Assembly: GCA_948099385.1 (NCBI GenBank)
Contig: CANUEZ040000151.1
Location: forward strand, 5,464,001 to 5,528,000
Direction of reading: 5' to 3'
Length of the DNA stretch: 64,000 nt
Origin: Fasciola hepatica
Lineage: Eukaryota; Platyhelminthes; Trematoda; Plagiorchiida; Fasciolidae
Shown here: positions 62,106 to 64,000 of the stretch, one piece after another
Numbering within the stretch: the stretch's first letter is position 1
Layout: every line of letters begins with the position of its first letter
Made by a program: the position numbers and the translations under genes
Notes under the pieces: generated by a model
What the model was told of the DNA's origin: nothing
Databases searched by the model: none
What the model saw: only the letters and a program-made list of their open reading frames with translations

Positions 62106-63028
62106 CATACAAATTCCCATTGAATAATCGGCTAATCGGTGGTTCATCAAAACTCAAGGCAGTATAGCTCATCTGTTCCTATGTTAACTTTGAGTTCGTC
62201 AGCATAAATACGCTTACTAAGCGGTAATACAGTAGTACGACTGATAATTCAATCCCCGTGGAGTTATTCCACAGTTTTTTTGAACACACTGAACATATGC
62301 GAGTAAGCTGTAGGGTATTTGACTCTACATTATATGACACACCGTGCAGCGTAAACGTTCAGCTGGCCGTTGAAAAGCACAGAAGCACTGTACAACTGTT
62401 TCATCCTTGTTAGGAATCATCAGCGCGGTGTGCATCCAATGAGCCCCCCCCCAACTGAAATGCGAACCCGGAGTGGACGATTGAGTCAAACACCTAGCCA
62501 TCCGGATATCCGGTCTGGCTCTCAAGGGCTTATTGAACCTATGCATTACATGATAAAGCGCACATTCGTCGCCATATCTTTCATCGAGTCGTACTAAATT
62601 CACTTTGGTTTACCCGCTGTCACGGATTTTATGTGTGACTTTCCTCGTCAGATCACTCGGTAATGCACACCATAAATTAGAAGTAAACTCAAAAGTTCAT
62701 TCTGACGTTCTCCTGCCGTGACTAGTGATGCTGAGAGAATTTTTGTATTGTTCATCAGTTATTCCAGACTGTTTTAGAGAGTGACTCCTAAAACCTGTTT
62801 GAAGTAGAATTGAACTGGAGAATTAACTATCAGATGCTAGCCGTGTTTACATTCGCAGACAAGATGACGGCTGCAGAGCAACGTCCAGCGGCTGAACGGA
62901 AATGTACCAAATAAATTTTATGGAGCTCGTAAAAGTATCAAAACAATCGCAATCGATCCTGGTACCATGGCAACGGCAGAACGGAAATGTTAACTTATCG
63001 ATCGTTAATAAGCAGTCTGGACAATTAC

Positions 63029-63279
63029 CTGATCCATTTTCACCGATTCCGCTGATAAAGTCTGTGCTGAGTACTGTGCTCTTCCCAGTGGGATGATTCC
63101 AGTTCTAAGACGATTGGGACCAACCAGGCGATCCGTTTTGGTGGGTTGGAGATTTTGATTGTCATGTTGTGCTCTGTCATCTGTTTGTGCATGAAATCGT
63201 ACTGTTTTGGGAACGCGATTTAACGAATTTGTCCGCCGTTTTGTAGATTCGTCTGCTCGAATGACTGGACTCTTCATTA
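63029..63279 (-). CDS. Unidentified Ser/Pro-rich protein, exon 1 seen
   Basis: Most upstream exon found of a seven-exon minus-strand gene. The donor CAG|GTAATT begins at 63028 going left and the exon leaves phase 0, matching the next exon. An ATG at 63277-63275 could be the start; it follows TTCCAG|TA, so this may instead be an internal exon entered in phase 1. The protein begins MKSPVIRADESTKRRTNS, contains VPKTVRFHAQTDDRAQHDN and ends ESVKMDQ. It is basic and polar with no domain I recognise. With this ATG the full product is about 584 residues. The pyrimidine tract before the acceptor is weak, so the start is uncertain. Confidence 0.6.
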
Positions 63280-63695
63280 CTGGAATCCATCACACAAAGC
63301 TATCTTTTATTTTGATATCTCGTTTATCCAGGTAACAACTCAAACCAGCTCTCTGTAGGTCGTAGATAAACCATAACATGAGAGGTAGAACAATTTAAAT
63401 CAGGCTATGAATTAAAAAATGGAATGAATCAGTTCAGGGGACAGTCCATTATCGATAAACCATAGTTTGTGAAAGGTGGTAGTGTCGGCGTCAAAATTGT
63501 AATGGACAGTGGTTGACGCACCGGATTCCAGACCAATCAGAACGACATTTCAACCAGACAATCGGATACCACTTTGACGTAATCTCCAGACAAACAAAAA
63601 GCAAGGGGATAGTGCGTATGTGATCACATTCTCACTGCGGCATAAACGTAGCAGATCATCAATAGATAACGGTGCGATGACTACACTTTATGGAT

Positions 63696-63721
63696 TGTGT
63701 GTGTGTGTGTGTGTGTGTGTG
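63696..63721 (+). repeat. (TG)n microsatellite
   Basis: Pure TG run of 13 units near the right edge. Confidence 0.97.
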
Positions 63722-64000
63722 AATAATGTTCCTGAAATGATTCGTTGTGCATTACCACCACTGGAAATCATGGAAGCACTGAACAGCTCATGAACTCATA
63801 CTGAGTAAATGCTTGCCATGGGAGTCGTTCGCTCGGCGGGTGGCAGGCGATCCCTGTTTAAACCTAGCAATGAACCATGGGACACATCGTGTAGAGTTGA
63901 CACGAGGCCACTCGAGGCATTCGATTTTAAACCCACCTTAGCCGTGGCAACCAAAACTTCTCCGGATTACAGGACTATACGACAACAGGAACAGACAGAT

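Overview
This window is eukaryotic nuclear DNA: coding sequence lies in short exons bounded by GT/AG splice sites, separated by introns of 0.8 to 9 kb that are full of decayed retrotransposons. The mix of RTE-like, CR1-like, Penelope-like (PLE) and Ty3/gypsy relics, tRNA-headed SINEs and a hammerhead-ribozyme element, inside an animal basement-membrane gene, suggests a flatworm, most likely a digenean fluke. The taxon is an inference; no species marker is present.

Left part (633-27077, + strand): eight exons of a perlecan-like (HSPG2 / UNC-52 / trol) proteoglycan. All reading phases join without a gap. The domain order is the tail of an Ig fold, LDLa, Ig, LDLa, Ig, LDLa, then two odd five-cysteine LDLa domains, then a perlecan domain-II-type Ig module, a stop codon and an AATAAA. 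The Ig and LDLa modules alternate as a repeated two-exon cassette in which the intron cuts the Ig fold just before its second cysteine. The introns hold two RTE-like LINEs in inverted orientation (2835-5985 and 17610-21800), gypsy fragments, SINEs, a 207-bp hammerhead element at 13504-13710, and a tRNA-like insertion with a 12-bp target duplication nested in the second LINE.

Middle (27.1-48.7 kb): no confident host exon. It is a graveyard of PLE fragments (27955, 35180, 45560), CR1-like LINE remnants (29190-32600 minus, 41138-43670 plus, 43700-44450 minus) and a long (AT)n tract.

Right part (48767-63279, - strand): seven exons of a second gene whose phases also join perfectly, giving about 584 residues of Ser/Pro-rich, mostly disordered protein that I could not identify. 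Its introns hold SINEs, a LINE 3' fragment, an inverted repeat pair and a solo LTR inserted in one arm of that pair, with a close empty-site match.

The two genes are transcribed toward each other and have no evident functional link. Work was by eye: repeat families are assigned from protein motifs and no alignment score was computed.
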